A stretch of DNA of 52,084 bases, from the NCBI RefSeq assembly GCF_000787815.1, contig NZ_BBPO01000046.1, forward strand, positions 12,847 through 64,930, written 5' to 3'. Origin of the DNA: Streptacidiphilus neutrinimicus (GTDB taxonomy: Bacteria > Actinomycetota > Actinomycetes > Streptomycetales > Streptomycetaceae). Below, one piece after another: positions 27,803 to 36,404 of this stretch. The notes below the pieces were generated by a model. The model was not told the origin of the DNA, made no database searches, and saw nothing but the letters and a program-made list of their open reading frames with translations. The position numbers and the translations under genes were made by a program. Within the stretch, counting starts at the first letter, position 1. Every line of letters starts with the position of its first letter.

Positions 27803-28171
27803 CTACTCCCGGGCGCGGGCGTCCCGGAACGCCGCGATCGCCTGATCCACGTCGGCGTGCAGCGTGAAGATCTGGTCGAGGCCGACGATGGAGAAGACGT
27901 GCTGAAGGTCCTCGCTCATGCCGGCCAGGGCGAGGGGCGCGGCCGCGGCCTGGGCGCGCCGTTGGGCGGCGAGCAGGGCGGTGAGGCCGGTGGAGTCGCA
28001 GTAGGTGAGGGCGGTGAGGTCGAGAACCACGCCGGCGGTCGTGAACGGTGCTGCTTCGATGGCTTGGCGCAGATTCGCGGCGGTGCTGTACTCGAGTTCA
28101 CCTTCCACCGTGACCACGGCGGCGCCGGTCGGGTGGGCCTGCGTGGTCACAGCGAGGACGTGGTCGGTCAC
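27803..28171 (-). CDS. STAS-domain anti-sigma factor antagonist
   Basis: A 122-residue RsbV/SpoIIAA-like protein. The phosphorylation loop is TYCDSTGLTALLAAQ; its Ser is the expected target of an anti-sigma kinase. Strands GAAVVTVEGELEYSTAANLR and helix AIEAAPFT fit the STAS fold. Start GTG placed after AGGAG with five bases' spacing. It is divergent from the 1433-residue kinase-phosphatase gene, which carries both a candidate kinase and a phosphatase for it. Confidence 0.88.
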   Translation of the reverse strand: MTDHVLAVTTQAHPTGAAVVTVEGELEYSTAANLRQAIEAAPFTTAGVVLDLTALTYCDSTGLTALLAAQRRAQAAAAPLALAGMSEDLQHVFSIVGLDQIFTLHADVDQAIAAFRDARARE

Positions 28172-28419
28172 GGTGCTCCTGGGGATGTCGGACGGTTGGC
28201 TGGGGCGGGCCAACGAAGCAGGTGCTGCGCCTCCCCGGGCTTTGACGAGTCTCGGTCGCACAGTCTGCGTGTGCCCCAGGAGGGCGTCCGGCACCGGTGT
28301 GACTTCGGTCCGCCCACTGTATCCGGCGCTGCTGTGCCCAGTCCGACACCGTATTCTTCGACGAGCCGGTGTGTGCGGGCGGCCTGGTTCCGCGCCCGCC
28401 AGGGAGGGACTGACGACGC

Positions 28420-31400
28420 ATGAGTGGTGCAGCCGGGAGCGGACCGACGGGACCGCACAGCGGCCGTGCCCCGTTTGCGGACACGGCGGACGTGTTCTCG
28501 GCCGACGCGGAGATCGGCCGGGACCTGGCCGGGGTGGACTGGGAGGGCACGCCGCTCGGCCCGCCGCAGCACTGGCCGCAGAGTCTGCGGACCGCGGTCA
28601 GCATCCTGCTGTCGTCCCGGTTCTCCATGTGGATGGCCTGGGGGCCCGAGCTGACGTTCTTCTGCAACGCCGCCTACCGCCGCCACACGCTGGGTCAGAA
28701 GTACCCGTGGGCGCTGGGGCGGCCCGCGAGCGAGGTCTGGGCGGAGGTCTGGAAGGACGTCAGCTCCCGGGTGGAGAACGTCCTGAGCACGGGGGAGGCG
28801 ACCTGGGACGAAGCGCTTCTCCTGTTCCTGGAGCGGTCGGGCTACCCGGAGGAGACCTATCACACGTTCTCCTACAGTCCGCTGCGCGACGACGCCGGCG
28901 CCGTGGTGGGCATGCTCTGCGTGGTCAGCGAGGAGACCGAACGAGTCATCGGGGAACGCCGCATGGCGATCCTGCGGGACCTGGGCTCGGAGCCGGGCGT
29001 GCTTCGGACCGAGCCGGAGCAGTTGGCCTTCGCCGGGCGGCAGCTCCAGCGCAACCCGGAGGATCTGCCCTTCACCCTCACCTACCTGTTCGAGGGCGAC
29101 GACGACCACGGCGACGGTCACGGCGACCACGGTGGCCACGGACACGCCCGCCTGGCGGCGGCGACTGGCGTCCCGGCCGGGCACCCGGTGGCCCCTGCGA
29201 CGCTGGCGCTCGCCGACGCGGGTGCGTTGTGGCCGGCCGCGACGTCGGCCAGGGGCGAGGAGGCGCTGGTGGCGTTGGACGGACCGCCGTTCACGCGGCT
29301 GCCGTCAGGAGTGTGGGCGGCGCCGCCCACACAGGCACTGGTGGTGCCGCTGTTGCGGCAGGGCGGTGCGCCCTACGGGTTCCTGGTGGCTGCGTTGAAC
29401 CGCTACCGGCCCCTGGACGACGGGTACCGGGGGTTCGTGGAACTGGTGGCCGGACACATCGCCGGCGGGATCGGCGCGGCCCGCGGTTACCACGCGCAGC
29501 AGCGGCGGACGGAGGAGCTGGCCGAGCTGGATCGGGCCAAGACCGCGTTCTACACCAACGTCAGCCACGAGTTCCGCACGCCTCTCACCCTGATCATGGG
29601 CCCTGTGCAGGAGTTGCTGTCCGCTGAGAGCGATCCACGGGTCCGGCAGGAGCTGGAGGTGGTTCGCCGCAACGGGGCGAGACTGGGGAAGCTGGTCAAC
29701 TCCCTGCTGGACTTCTCCCGCATCGAGGCCGGACGCATGCAGGCCCACTACGAGCCGGTGGACTTGGCGGCGACCACCGCTGAGCTCGCGAGCGTCTTCC
29801 GGTCCGCGACGGAGAAGGCGGGGCTCGCGTTCGAGGTCGACTGCCCGCCCCTCCCGCAACCCGTGTACGTGGACCGGGCGATGTGGGAACGGGTGGTGCT
29901 GAACCTGCTGAGCAACGCGCTGAAGTTCACCTTCGACGGCACCATCCGAGTCGCCGCGGGGTCTCGCGGAGGGCAGGCCGAGGTCACGGTCTCCGACACC
30001 GGCATCGGCGTGCCGGAGCACGAGATGCCGCGGTTGTTCGAGCGGTTCCACCGCATCGAATCCGCCCGTTCACGTTCCCACGAGGGCAGCGGCATCGGGC
30101 TGGCCCTGGTCAAGGAGCTCGTCGGGCTGCATGGCGGCACCATCGCCGCGGAGAGCCGGGAAGGCGAGGGCACCGCGTTCACCGTCCGGCTGCCCTTCGG
30201 CTCCGCGCACCTCCCCGCCGACGCAGTCGTGCACCACAGTCGCGAGGCCACCCCGCCCCTCGCCGCGGAGCCCTACGCGGAGGAGGCCTTGCGCTGGCTG
30301 GCGGACCCCGTGCGCGAGGACGCGGAAGGCGTCGTGGCCCCACCCGCGCCGGCCCTACCCGCGCCGGCCCCACCCGCGCCGGCCCTACCCGCGCCGGTCC
30401 CACCCGTGTCGGCCCCGGTCGTCGTCGCTCCGCCGCCTCGATCGGACCGAAGCGACCAGCCGGCGCCCGCGGGGAACCTGCTGGTCGCGGACGACAACGC
30501 GGACATGCGCGGCTACCTCACCCGCCTGCTCCGGGCCGCGGGCTACGCCGTGCGTCAGGTCCCCGACGGACAGACCGCGTTGGACGCGGCCCGGGCCGAG
30601 CGTCCCGACCTGGTGGTCAGCGACGTGATGATGCCCCGACTCGACGGCCTCCGTCTCGTGGAAGCGCTGCGGGCGGACCCGCGTACGGAGGGCATCCCCG
30701 TCGTCCTGCTGTCGGCGCGCGCCGGACCGGAGGCCTCGATCGAGGGCCTGGAGGCGGGCGCGGACGACTACCTGGTCAAACCGTTCTCCGCCGCCGAGCT
30801 CCTGGCGAGGGTCCGCGCGAACGTGCGGTTGGCCAGGCTGCGCACCGCCCACGCCCGGTGGCGAACGGCCCTGGTGGACTCGCTGCAGGAGGCGTTCTTC
30901 GTCTGTGACGAGGACGGCGCAGTCGTCGAGATCAACAACGCGTTCACGGACCTGCTCGGCTACGGTCCGGAGGGTCTGCCCTACCGCGACCGTCCGTGGT
31001 GGCCCGACGTGGAGACCGACCCGGAGGCGCACCGCGCGACGGCGCAGGCCGCCGCCTTCGCCCGCTCCCAGGAGCGGGGCGCCTGCACGGCTCCGGCAAC
31101 CCACCGCGACGGGCGCAGGCTGTGGCTGACGGCGACCTTCAGCCAGGTCGGCGACCCCGACAGCGGACGCAGCGTCACGGTCGGCACCCTGCGCGACGTG
31201 ACGGCCGAGCACTACACCGCGCAGCGCGAGACCGCGGTGGCCGCCATGAGTCTGCGCCTGTCGCGGGCCGACAGCCTGGGCGAGGCCCTCGACGGAGCCC
31301 TGGAGGAACTGCGTGCCGTATGGCACGCGGACCGGGTGGTCGCCGCCGTCTTCGGCGCTGCCGGTCCGACCGTGATCGCCACCGACCCGGACGCGGCCTG

Positions 31401-32721
31401 GGAGCGTCTGAGCGACGAGCAACGGTCGGCCGTCACGGCGTTGAGGGACGGACCACCGCTCACTCCCTCCGACGGGAGCGGCGGTGCCGGCGTGCGCCTG
31501 GAGCACCCTCACGGCCCGATGGTGCTCTGGCTCGATCTGGCCGGCCGTCGGCCCTTCACCGACCAGGACCACCTCCTGCTCTCCCTCCTGGCCGGCCATC
31601 TCGTCCAGGGGCTGGCCCGTGCGCACCAGATCGACGAGCAGCGGGAGACGGCCCTCGCCCTGCAGCGCGCGATCCTCGGCCCTTCCCGGCTGCCGGGCGG
31701 ATTCGCGGTGCGTTACGAGCCCGCCGCCCGGCCGCTGGAGGTCGGCGGCGACTGGTACGACACGATCCCCTTGCCCGACGGGCGGATCGGCATCGTCGTG
31801 GGGGACTGCGTCGGGCGCGGCCTGAGCGCCGCCACCGTCATGGGACAGCTCCGCAGCGCGTGCCGCGCTCTGCTGCTCCAGGACCCTCGCCCCGAGCAGG
31901 CGCTCGCGGCGCTGGACCACTTCGCCGCGGGCGTGCCCGGTGCGCTGTGCACCACGGTCTTCTGCGGGGTCCTGGACCCCGGCACCGGACAGTTGGTCTA
32001 CTCCAGCGCGGGTCATCCGCCCGGCATCCTGGTCCACCCCGACGGGACCGTCCGCCTGCTGGAGGAGGGCCGCGCCACACCGCTCGCGGTCCGCGTCGGC
32101 GCCGTCCGGCCCTCGGCCGAGCACACGGTACCGGGCCGGGCGACCCTGCTGCTGTACACCGACGGGCTCGTCGAACGCCGTCGTCGCCGCCTGACCGACG
32201 GCATCGTCCAGGCGGGTGAGGCCGTCCGGGACGGCTGGGACGCCGACCTGGAGGGCGTGGCCGACCAGGTGATGGCCCGGCTCGCCCCGGCCGAGGGGTA
32301 CGACGACGACGTGGCGCTGCTGCTCTACCGCCATCCCACCTCGCTGGACCTGGCCTTCCCGGCCGAGGCCGGGCAGCTTGCCCGGGTCCGTGGGGCCTTG
32401 CGCGACTGGCTGAGCCGGTGCGACCTGCCGCCCCGCCTGGTGCAGAGCGTGCTCGTGGCCGCGGGCGAGGCGTGCGCGAACGCCATCGAACACGGCCACC
32501 GCGACCTCCCCGGGCAGACCGTCCGCCTGCACGCCGAAGCCGTGAGCGACCGCGTGCGGGTGACTGTCGCCGACACCGGTCGCTGGAAGCCGCCCGGGTC
32601 CCACGCGAACGCCGATCGCGGGCGCGGACTGACCCTGATGCGCGCGATGATGCAGGACGTCACCATCGCGCCAGGACCTACTGGCACCACCGTCGAGATG
32701 CACGCCAGGATCGCCCGATGA
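28420..32721 (+). CDS. Giant hybrid: PAS-GAF-histidine kinase-receiver-PAS-GAF-PP2C-RsbW-like kinase
   Basis: A 1433-residue cytoplasmic protein. Order: PAS-like sensor (about 55-175), GAF-like (180-365), HisKA with phospho-His383 (NVSHEFRTPLTLIMGP), HATPase (N-box LLSNALKF; TDTGIGVPEHEMPRLFERFH), an Ala/Pro linker (640-665) from a 15-base repeat, receiver with Asp735 (VVSDVMMPRLDG), PAS (810-930), GAF (940-1065), PP2C (about 1080-1310; GGDWYD, VGDCVGRG, LYTDGLVE, YDDDVALLL) and a C-terminal RsbW/SpoIIAB-like ATPase (VLVAAGEACANAIEHGHRDL; DRGRGLTLMRAMM). So phosphorelay, antagonist phosphatase and anti-sigma kinase are in one chain. The stop overlaps the next STAS gene (ATGA). Ribosome binding site AGGGAGGGA. 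Confidence 0.93.
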   Translation: MSGAAGSGPTGPHSGRAPFADTADVFSADAEIGRDLAGVDWEGTPLGPPQHWPQSLRTAVSILLSSRFSMWMAWGPELTFFCNAAYRRHTLGQKYPWALGRPASEVWAEVWKDVSSRVENVLSTGEATWDEALLLFLERSGYPEETYHTFSYSPLRDDAGAVVGMLCVVSEETERVIGERRMAILRDLGSEPGVLRTEPEQLAFAGRQLQRNPEDLPFTLTYLFEGDDDHGDGHGDHGGHGHARLAAATGVPAGHPVAPATLALADAGALWPAATSARGEEALVALDGPPFTRLPSGVWAAPPTQALVVPLLRQGGAPYGFLVAALNRYRPLDDGYRGFVELVAGHIAGGIGAARGYHAQQRRTEELAELDRAKTAFYTNVSHEFRTPLTLIMGPVQELLSAESDPRVRQELEVVRRNGARLGKLVNSLLDFSRIEAGRMQAHYEPVDLAATTAELASVFRSATEKAGLAFEVDCPPLPQPVYVDRAMWERVVLNLLSNALKFTFDGTIRVAAGSRGGQAEVTVSDTGIGVPEHEMPRLFERFHRIESARSRSHEGSGIGLALVKELVGLHGGTIAAESREGEGTAFTVRLPFGSAHLPADAVVHHSREATPPLAAEPYAEEALRWLADPVREDAEGVVAPPAPALPAPAPPAPALPAPVPPVSAPVVVAPPPRSDRSDQPAPAGNLLVADDNADMRGYLTRLLRAAGYAVRQVPDGQTALDAARAERPDLVVSDVMMPRLDGLRLVEALRADPRTEGIPVVLLSARAGPEASIEGLEAGADDYLVKPFSAAELLARVRANVRLARLRTAHARWRTALVDSLQEAFFVCDEDGAVVEINNAFTDLLGYGPEGLPYRDRPWWPDVETDPEAHRATAQAAAFARSQERGACTAPATHRDGRRLWLTATFSQVGDPDSGRSVTVGTLRDVTAEHYTAQRETAVAAMSLRLSRADSLGEALDGALEELRAVWHADRVVAAVFGAAGPTVIATDPDAAWERLSDEQRSAVTALRDGPPLTPSDGSGGAGVRLEHPHGPMVLWLDLAGRRPFTDQDHLLLSLLAGHLVQGLARAHQIDEQRETALALQRAILGPSRLPGGFAVRYEPAARPLEVGGDWYDTIPLPDGRIGIVVGDCVGRGLSAATVMGQLRSACRALLLQDPRPEQALAALDHFAAGVPGALCTTVFCGVLDPGTGQLVYSSAGHPPGILVHPDGTVRLLEEGRATPLAVRVGAVRPSAEHTVPGRATLLLYTDGLVERRRRRLTDGIVQAGEAVRDGWDADLEGVADQVMARLAPAEGYDDDVALLLYRHPTSLDLAFPAEAGQLARVRGALRDWLSRCDLPPRLVQSVLVAAGEACANAIEHGHRDLPGQTVRLHAEAVSDRVRVTVADTGRWKPPGSHANADRGRGLTLMRAMMQDVTIAPGPTGTTVEMHARIAR
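30337..30411. repeat. Five 15-bp tandem units encoding an Ala/Pro linker
   Basis: Units of GCCC(C/T)ACCCGCGCCG encode AP(A/P)PAP repeats between the histidine kinase and receiver parts of the giant hybrid; the fifth unit is degenerate. In frame, so copy number can change the linker length without breaking the gene. Confidence 0.85.
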
Positions 32722-33041
32722 CCACGCCCCTGACCCTCACCGCCGACACCCGTGGCGACGGCAGCCCCGTCCTGGCCGCTACGGGTGAGATCGACATGAG
32801 CAACAGCGCCGAGCTGGCGGCCGCGCTCGGCGCGGTCATCGGACAGGACAGTCGCCCGGTGCTCGTCGACCTCAGGGGCGTCGGCTACCTCGACAGCGCG
32901 GGACTGACCGTCCTGCTCACCCACGCCTCCGACATCGAGGTCCTCGCCACCCCGTTGCTCGCTCCGGTGCTGACCATCTGCGGACTCACCGACCTGACCA
33001 GCGTGCACGGGCTGGACGCCGAGGACGCGGGCGACTCTTGA
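32718..33041 (+). CDS. STAS-domain anti-sigma factor antagonist
   Basis: A 107-residue RsbV-like protein whose ATG overlaps the stop of the giant hybrid (ATGA). Pattern: PVLAATGEIDMSNSAELAAA, PVLVDLRGVGYLDSAGLTVL with the phosphorylatable Ser in LDSAGL. Immediate coupling to a protein with both PP2C and RsbW-like domains makes it the obvious substrate of both (inference). Confidence 0.9.
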   Translation: MTTPLTLTADTRGDGSPVLAATGEIDMSNSAELAAALGAVIGQDSRPVLVDLRGVGYLDSAGLTVLLTHASDIEVLATPLLAPVLTICGLTDLTSVHGLDAEDAGDS

Positions 33042-33061
33042 ACGAACCGGGGAACGGACAG

Positions 33062-33078
33062 TTGCCGTTTGACAATAG
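33062..33078. promoter_or_regulatory. Candidate shared regulatory motif, copy 1
   Basis: TTGCCGTTTGACAATAG resembles TTGCCGAACGACAACAG at 34997-35013 (consensus TTGCCGnnnGACAAnAG, 13 of 17 identical). It contains TTGACA, a possible -35 hexamer. Further inverted TTGCC/GGCAA and GACAA/TTGTC elements follow within 30 bases. Confidence 0.4.
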
Positions 33079-33177
33079 TAGCCGTGAGGCAACAATCTTG
33101 TCCCGGGTGCTGGAGCGGCTGCTGGGAGGTGGGTGCGCGATGTCACGCACAGCGCGAGCCTGCTCGCCCGGAAGTTC

Positions 33178-33657
33178 TCACGCGGTACGCGCGTCGCCGT
33201 TCGTCTCGCCGTGCAGCTCGTCGTACGCGGCGTCGCGAAAGGCCTCCAGGCCGCGTACGAGTGCCTGGCGTTTGCCGGAGGGCATGCGGGCCAGGACGCT
33301 CTGCAGCTCCTGCACGCGACGGGTCCGCAGCTCGCCGAGCACGGCGTGGCCGGACTTGCTGAGGTGCAGCCGCACCTCCCGTCGGCTGGCGGGGCTCGGG
33401 GTGCGTTCGATCATGCCCATCGCCTCGAGTCGGTCGCACAGGCGGCTGACGGACGGAGGGGTGGAATCCATCGTCCCTGCCAGCGTCCGCAGGTTGATTC
33501 CGTCGTTGTGTTCGAGAATGAACATGGCACGCAACTGCGACGAGGACACCGGCCCGGCCAGAGCCCGCCCCCACAGAACTTCGAGCAGTTCGACGGCATC
33601 CGAAGCGATGCGCGCTGCATCGGTGCGCGGCTGCTGCTCGAGCTCGGAGGGATCCAC
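33178..33657 (-). CDS. MarR-family transcriptional regulator
   Basis: A 159-residue winged-helix regulator: helix AARIASDAVELLEVLWGR, ALAGPVSSSQLRAMFILEHN, the HTH INLRTLAGTMDSTPPSVSRL and wing MIERTPSPASRREVRLHLSK, then the C-terminal dimer helices. GTG at 33657 is the chosen start; GTG at 33699 is possible. Divergent from the PP2C-like gene starting at 33757 with only 99 bases between, so it probably controls that gene. It resembles the other MarR protein in the window (39689-40198) in length and layout. Confidence 0.85.
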   Translation of the reverse strand: MDPSELEQQPRTDAARIASDAVELLEVLWGRALAGPVSSSQLRAMFILEHNDGINLRTLAGTMDSTPPSVSRLCDRLEAMGMIERTPSPASRREVRLHLSKSGHAVLGELRTRRVQELQSVLARMPSGKRQALVRGLEAFRDAAYDELHGETNGDARTA

Positions 33658-33756
33658 AGTGACACTTTGGCAGGCTTGGCCGGGGATGTCAGCCTGCACC
33701 CGCACTGCGGACGGGTCCTCTCGCGGCCTCGAGGAGAACAGGCGGACGGCATCATC

Positions 33757-34917
33757 GTGAACAGGTTCCACGCGGTAGAGCGCGCGCTGCGCCGGGCTGC
33801 CCCCCACCAGTTGCTGGATGTGCTCCGCGAAGAGCTGGCCGGAAGGTACGCCGCCTCCTCCGTCGCTCTGTACATGGCCGACTACGGGATGAGCGTCCTG
33901 CAGCCGGTGTCCGTGCTCCCGCACACCGACGAGCCGATCTCCGTGCACAACACCGCGCCCGGCCGGGCCTTCGGCTCCCAGGAGCCGTTCGTCGAGGAGA
34001 AGGCGGAAGGACCGAGGGTGCACCTGCCGGTGACGGTGCGCGGCGACCGCCTCGGCGTGTTGACCCTGTCCTTCGCGGGAGAGGGCCTCGTGCCGGAGAC
34101 GGTCGAGGAGCTTCAGGAGATCGCCGAGGTGCTGGGCCACGAGGTGCTCGTCGCGGAACGCGACACGGACCTCTACCTGCAGGCCAGGCGCAAGAGCCGG
34201 CTGACCTTGGCGGCGGAGATGCAGTGGCAGCTGCTGCCCGGCCGCTCGTGCGCGCGGCGGGAGTACGAGATCGGCGCGGGGCTGGAGCCCGCGTACGCGA
34301 TCTACGGGGACAACTTCGACTGGTCGGCCACCGCCGACCGGCTGATGCTGTACGTCACCAACGGCATGGGCGAGGGAATCGAGGCCTCGCTGCTGACCAA
34401 CCTGGGCATCAACGCGCTGCGCAACGCCCGCCGCGCCGGGATCTCCATCGAGGACCAGGCCGCGCTGGCAGACCAGGCGATCTTCGCTCAGCACCGGGGC
34501 AGCCTGTACCTCTCGGTGCTGCTGCTCGACTTCGACCTGGCCAGCGGGCGGGTGAAGGTGGTGGATGCGGGATCGCCGCGGATGCTCCGCATGCGGGCGA
34601 AGGGCGCGGTGGAGATGGTCGACCTGGACGCGCAGCTGCCGCTGGGCATGTTCGAGGAGACCGACTACATCCCGCAGGAGTTCCACGTCGAGCGGGGGGA
34701 TCGGCTGCTCTTCGTCAGCGACGGGGTGTACGAGGTCGCGTCTCCCCTGGGGGAGCGGTACGGGGAGAAGGCCCTGGCGCAGGCGATGCTGGCCACGCGC
34801 CTGCTGCCGGCCGCGGAGGTGCCGCGGGCGGTGCTGCGGGAGCTGACCGTGTACCGGGGCCGGCCGATGCCGGACGACGACGCCCTGGTGGTCTGTCTGG
34901 ACTGGTACGGCCGGTGA
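33757..34917 (+). CDS. GAF/PP2C-like protein with an altered metal site
   Basis: A 386-residue protein: helical N-terminus, GAF-like domain (about 10-130; SSVALYMADYGMSVLQPVSV, VHLPVTVRGDRLGVLTLSF), coiled linker, PP2C/SpoIIE-like domain (155-386). The first metal motif is kept as YGDNFD (Asp185), and VSDGVYE and PDDDALVV are present. The usual 'GDVxGHG' motif is VTNGMGEG, with Asn202 in place of the metal-binding Asp. Activity may be reduced or lost. GTG start is a choice; a longer start would overlap the divergent MarR gene. Confidence 0.82.
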   Translation: MNRFHAVERALRRAAPHQLLDVLREELAGRYAASSVALYMADYGMSVLQPVSVLPHTDEPISVHNTAPGRAFGSQEPFVEEKAEGPRVHLPVTVRGDRLGVLTLSFAGEGLVPETVEELQEIAEVLGHEVLVAERDTDLYLQARRKSRLTLAAEMQWQLLPGRSCARREYEIGAGLEPAYAIYGDNFDWSATADRLMLYVTNGMGEGIEASLLTNLGINALRNARRAGISIEDQAALADQAIFAQHRGSLYLSVLLLDFDLASGRVKVVDAGSPRMLRMRAKGAVEMVDLDAQLPLGMFEETDYIPQEFHVERGDRLLFVSDGVYEVASPLGERYGEKALAQAMLATRLLPAAEVPRAVLRELTVYRGRPMPDDDALVVCLDWYGR

Positions 34918-34996
34918 CGGACGTCATAACGTTCGTGAATCCTGAGACGTACCACACCCGCTCCGGGCTGTCGGGCCTGTCCCGCTCCGAGTAAAA

Positions 34997-35013
34997 TTGC
35001 CGAACGACAACAG
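34997..35013. promoter_or_regulatory. Candidate shared regulatory motif, copy 2
   Basis: TTGCCGAACGACAACAG, almost palindromic (TTGCCG-AA-CGACAA), lies 58 bases before the rsbR-like start and matches the motif at 33062. Candidate operator for one of the MarR regulators, or a promoter element. Confidence 0.45.
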
Positions 35014-35070
35014 ATGCTCGATGGCATCGAAACGGCATCGAGTGTCCGGTCATCCGTAGGCGAAAGGTCA

Positions 35071-35973
35071 GTGCGCGTGTCCGAGCAGCAGATCGGCGAC
35101 GAGTGGTCGTCGGCGGGCCAGGTGGGGCAGGCACTACGTCACCGCCGTGAACAGATCGCCCAGCGCTGGGCCGACACCCCGCTGTTCCGTACGGTCTTCA
35201 CCGTCTCGAGGGACGAGGCGGTGGAGGCCTGCAAGGCCGTGCTCGACGCGCTGGCGGAGGTGGCGGAGGCCGGGCGCGTGGAGGACGTGGACGCTCCCGG
35301 GTTCTTCGTGGTGCGCGAGCAGTTGGCGCGGATGTCCGCCTCCCGGGCCCGTACGGGCCTGAGCCCGGCGCAGATCGCCGGGGAGGTCGCCGCGCTCCGC
35401 TCGTCCGCCGTCGAGCACCTGACGGCGGAGTTCGAGCAGGAACCGGCGGCCGTGGTCCACGGCGCGCTGCTGGCGCTGACGATGCTGATGGGCACGCTGC
35501 GGCTGGTCGTGATGGAGACCGCGCTCAGCGACGGCGCCGAGTTGATCAACCGTCAGCGACAGCAGCTGCTGGAGGTCGCGACGCCGGTGATCAAGCTGTG
35601 GGACGGGGTCGTCGCCGTGCCGCTGATCGGCACCCTGGACAGCGCCCGGAGCCAGGTGGTGATGGAGAGCCTGCTGGAGGCGATCGTCGCGCAGCAGGCC
35701 CAGTACGCGATCCTGGACATCACCGGGGTGCCCACCGTGGACTCGCTGGTGGCGCAGCACCTGATGAAGACCGTCGCCGCCGCGCGCCTGATGGGTGCGG
35801 AGTGCGTGGTCTCCGGGGTCCGTCCCGCGATCGCCCAGACCATCGTGCAACTCGGCCTCGATCTGGGCGGGGTGGTCACCCGCGCGACGCTCGCCGACGC
35901 CCTCGCCTTCGCGCTGCGCGGGCTGGGGGTGGGATTCGGGCCGACTTCGCATCAAGGGGTGGTCGCCCGATGA
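35071..35973 (+). CDS. rsbR: RsbR-like stressosome scaffold protein
   Basis: A 300-residue protein: an all-helical N-terminal sensor domain (LRHRREQIAQRWADTPLFRT; globin-like in RsbRA) and a C-terminal STAS domain (about 185-290; PLIGTLDSARSQVVMESLLE, AILDITGVPTVDSLVAQHLM). In B. subtilis RsbRA two threonines are phosphorylated by RsbT; here the first position is Ser225 (VDSLV) and the second Thr257 is kept (AIAQTIVQLG). First gene of a coupled rsbR-S-T series. GTG at 35077 is an alternative start; AAAGG lies upstream. Confidence 0.92.
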   Translation: MRVSEQQIGDEWSSAGQVGQALRHRREQIAQRWADTPLFRTVFTVSRDEAVEACKAVLDALAEVAEAGRVEDVDAPGFFVVREQLARMSASRARTGLSPAQIAGEVAALRSSAVEHLTAEFEQEPAAVVHGALLALTMLMGTLRLVVMETALSDGAELINRQRQQLLEVATPVIKLWDGVVAVPLIGTLDSARSQVVMESLLEAIVAQQAQYAILDITGVPTVDSLVAQHLMKTVAAARLMGAECVVSGVRPAIAQTIVQLGLDLGGVVTRATLADALAFALRGLGVGFGPTSHQGVVAR

Positions 35974-36404
35974 CGGAGCAGCCCGGGTGGCTGCCCCAGG
36001 CGCACGTCCCGGTCCTGCGGCTGGACGACGTGCTGCTGGTGGCCATCCAGGGCGACCTGCGGGACGAGAACGCGGAGCGGCTCCAGTACGACGTCCTCCA
36101 GCACATCGCGGACAGCCCGGCGACGGGGGTGGTCATCGACATCTCCTCCGTCGAGGTGGTCGACTCCTTCCTCGGCCGGGTGCTCGCGGAGATCGCCGCC
36201 GGGGCCGAGCTGCTCGCCGCGCGGACGGTCGTGGCCGGCATGCGCCCCACCGTCGCGATCACCCTGGTGGAACTGGGACTGACCCTCACCGGGCTGCGCA
36301 CGGCACTGGACGTCCAGAGCGCACTGCGCATGCTCCGCGAACACCCCGCACCGGCCGCGCGCGAACACGGTGAGCGAGGCGCGTATGACTACGACCGGTC
36401 CTGA
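35970..36404 (+). CDS. rsbS: RsbS-like STAS protein
   Basis: A 144-residue stressosome core protein starting inside the rsbR stop (ATGA). The STAS domain shows VLLVAIQGDLRDENAERLQY, VIDISSVEVVDSFLGRVLAE with the RsbT target at Ser66 (equivalent to Ser59 in B. subtilis) and GMRPTVAITLVELGLTL. The C-terminal tail is longer than usual and overlaps the start of rsbT by about 20 bases. With RsbR it would build the icosahedral complex that sequesters RsbT. Confidence 0.93.
   Translation: MTEQPGWLPQAHVPVLRLDDVLLVAIQGDLRDENAERLQYDVLQHIADSPATGVVIDISSVEVVDSFLGRVLAEIAAGAELLAARTVVAGMRPTVAITLVELGLTLTGLRTALDVQSALRMLREHPAPAAREHGERGAYDYDRS

Noticed and set aside
33133-33756. A long in-frame N-terminal extension of the GAF/PP2C-like protein
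   Set aside because: This part overlaps the divergent MarR gene on the other strand, which has a far better coding pattern and a recognisable fold; the PP2C protein is therefore started at 33757.
35134-35955. Long minus-strand frame opposite rsbR
   Set aside because: His/Gln/Asp-rich antisense shadow lacking any fold signature; rsbR on the plus strand is well supported.
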